Shown: positions 5,793-5,953 of the stretch, in pieces
Layout of the letters: every line of letters starts with the position of its first letter
Numbering within the stretch: position 1 is the stretch's first letter
Assembly: GCA_049318165.1 (NCBI GenBank)
Contig: JBMOGW010000216.1
Location: forward strand, 1-5,953
Source of the DNA: UBA668 sp049318165
Lineage (GTDB): Bacteria; Actinomycetota; Acidimicrobiia; Acidimicrobiales; Ilumatobacteraceae
DNA length: 5,953 nt
Direction: 5' to 3'
Notes under the pieces: model-generated
Told to the model about the DNA's origin: nothing
The model's database searches: none
Seen by the model: only the letters and a program-made list of their open reading frames with translations
Position numbers and translations under genes: made by a program

Positions 5793-5824
5793 CTGCGGAC
5801 CCCGGATTCGACCGGGGTCCGCAG
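5793..5824 (+). terminator. Strong hairpin between FAS1-B and valS
   Basis: CTGCGGACCCCGG at 5793-5805 pairs perfectly with CCGGGGTCCGCAG at 5812-5824: a 13-bp stem with a 6-nt loop (ATTCGA). It begins 8 bp after the FAS1-B stop and ends 28 bp before the valS ATG. No T-run follows (GCTCTCCGTTC), so it is a GC-rich, U-poor terminator of the kind often seen in high-GC actinobacteria. It probably insulates valS from the FAS1-B transcript. Confidence 0.72.
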
Positions 5825-5837
5825 GCTCTCCGTTCGG

Positions 5838-5843
5838 TAGCCT
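5838..5843 (+). promoter_or_regulatory. Possible -10 element of valS
   Basis: TAGCCT fits the TAnnnT pattern of actinobacterial -10 boxes and lies 9 nt before the valS ATG. With no Shine-Dalgarno in GCCTTGCCCCCTT, this suggests a leaderless or nearly leaderless transcript starting at or just before the ATG. Confidence 0.35.
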
Positions 5844-5852
5844 TGCCCCCTT

Positions 5853-5953
5853 ATGGCGAACATCCCTGACAAGCCGTCCCTCGACGGCATCGAGACACGC
5901 TGGATGCAGCAGTGGGAAGCCGACGGCACCTACCGCTTCGACCGTTCCGCGAG
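5853..5953 (+). CDS. valS: Valyl-tRNA synthetase, N-terminal 33 residues (partial)
   Basis: The visible protein begins MANIPDKPSLDGIETRW and continues MQQWEADGTYRFDRSA before leaving the window. The order PDKPSLDG, then W-x3-W-E-x-D-G-x-Y-x-F-D, is the N-terminal signature of actinobacterial ValRS, which charges tRNA-Val in the cytoplasm. The catalytic HIGH and KMSKS motifs lie outside the window, so other class Ia synthetases cannot be excluded from motifs alone, but the opening matches ValRS best. It lies after a strong hairpin and appears to have its own promoter. Confidence 0.85.
   Translation, partial: MANIPDKPSLDGIETRWMQQWEADGTYRFDRSA

Noticed and set aside
3786..5840. Long plus-strand frame of 684 codons overlapping the LAL and FAS1-B genes
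   Set aside because: It is Arg/Pro/Gly-rich without domains, and it overlaps two genes with clear family motifs in other frames. It is a GC-driven shadow.

Overview
The window is high-GC DNA (roughly 70% by eye) with the dense coding and weak or absent Shine-Dalgarno sites of an actinobacterium. The CysRS N-terminus (a CGPTVYGPPHLGHGR block), the secreted fasciclin-domain proteins and the large LuxR regulator together recall Acidimicrobiia (Ilumatobacter-like). That placement is an inference from family flavour and is not proven.

Layout, left to right. (1) 1-827, minus strand: the 5' part of cysS, cut by the window edge just after the KMSKS loop. (2) 828-969: divergent intergenic region with a 9-bp inverted repeat on the cysS side and a small palindrome on the FAS1 side. 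(3) 970-1587, plus: a secreted FAS1 (fasciclin) domain protein, here FAS1-A. (4) 1588-1681: convergent spacer with a strong hairpin and a short T-run. (5) 1682-2059, minus: a group I truncated haemoglobin. (6) 2060-2331: divergent spacer with a 17-bp palindrome and a third half-site. (7) 2332-4974, plus: an 880-residue LAL-type regulator with an N-terminal STAND/AAA-like ATPase, a helical middle and a C-terminal LuxR HTH. (8) 4975-5103: leader with a 17-bp perfect inverted repeat. (9) 5104-5784, plus: a second FAS1 protein, FAS1-B, a diverged paralogue of FAS1-A with an ambiguous lipoprotein/secreted N-terminus. (10) A perfect 13-bp-stem hairpin at 5793-5824. (11) 5853 to the edge, plus: the start of valS.

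How the parts may work together: two housekeeping aminoacyl-tRNA synthetase genes bracket a small accessory block made of two exported FAS1 paralogues, a haem protein and a large regulator. The two FAS1 genes share almost the same ribosome-binding context and domain architecture, which suggests an old duplication now separated by the haemoglobin and LAL genes. The LAL protein could regulate its neighbours, but the sequence does not show this directly. No RNA genes, mobile elements, CRISPR arrays or clear signs of recent transfer were seen. All protein families are recognisable. The possible novelty lies in the arrangement, the palindromes and some residue substitutions.
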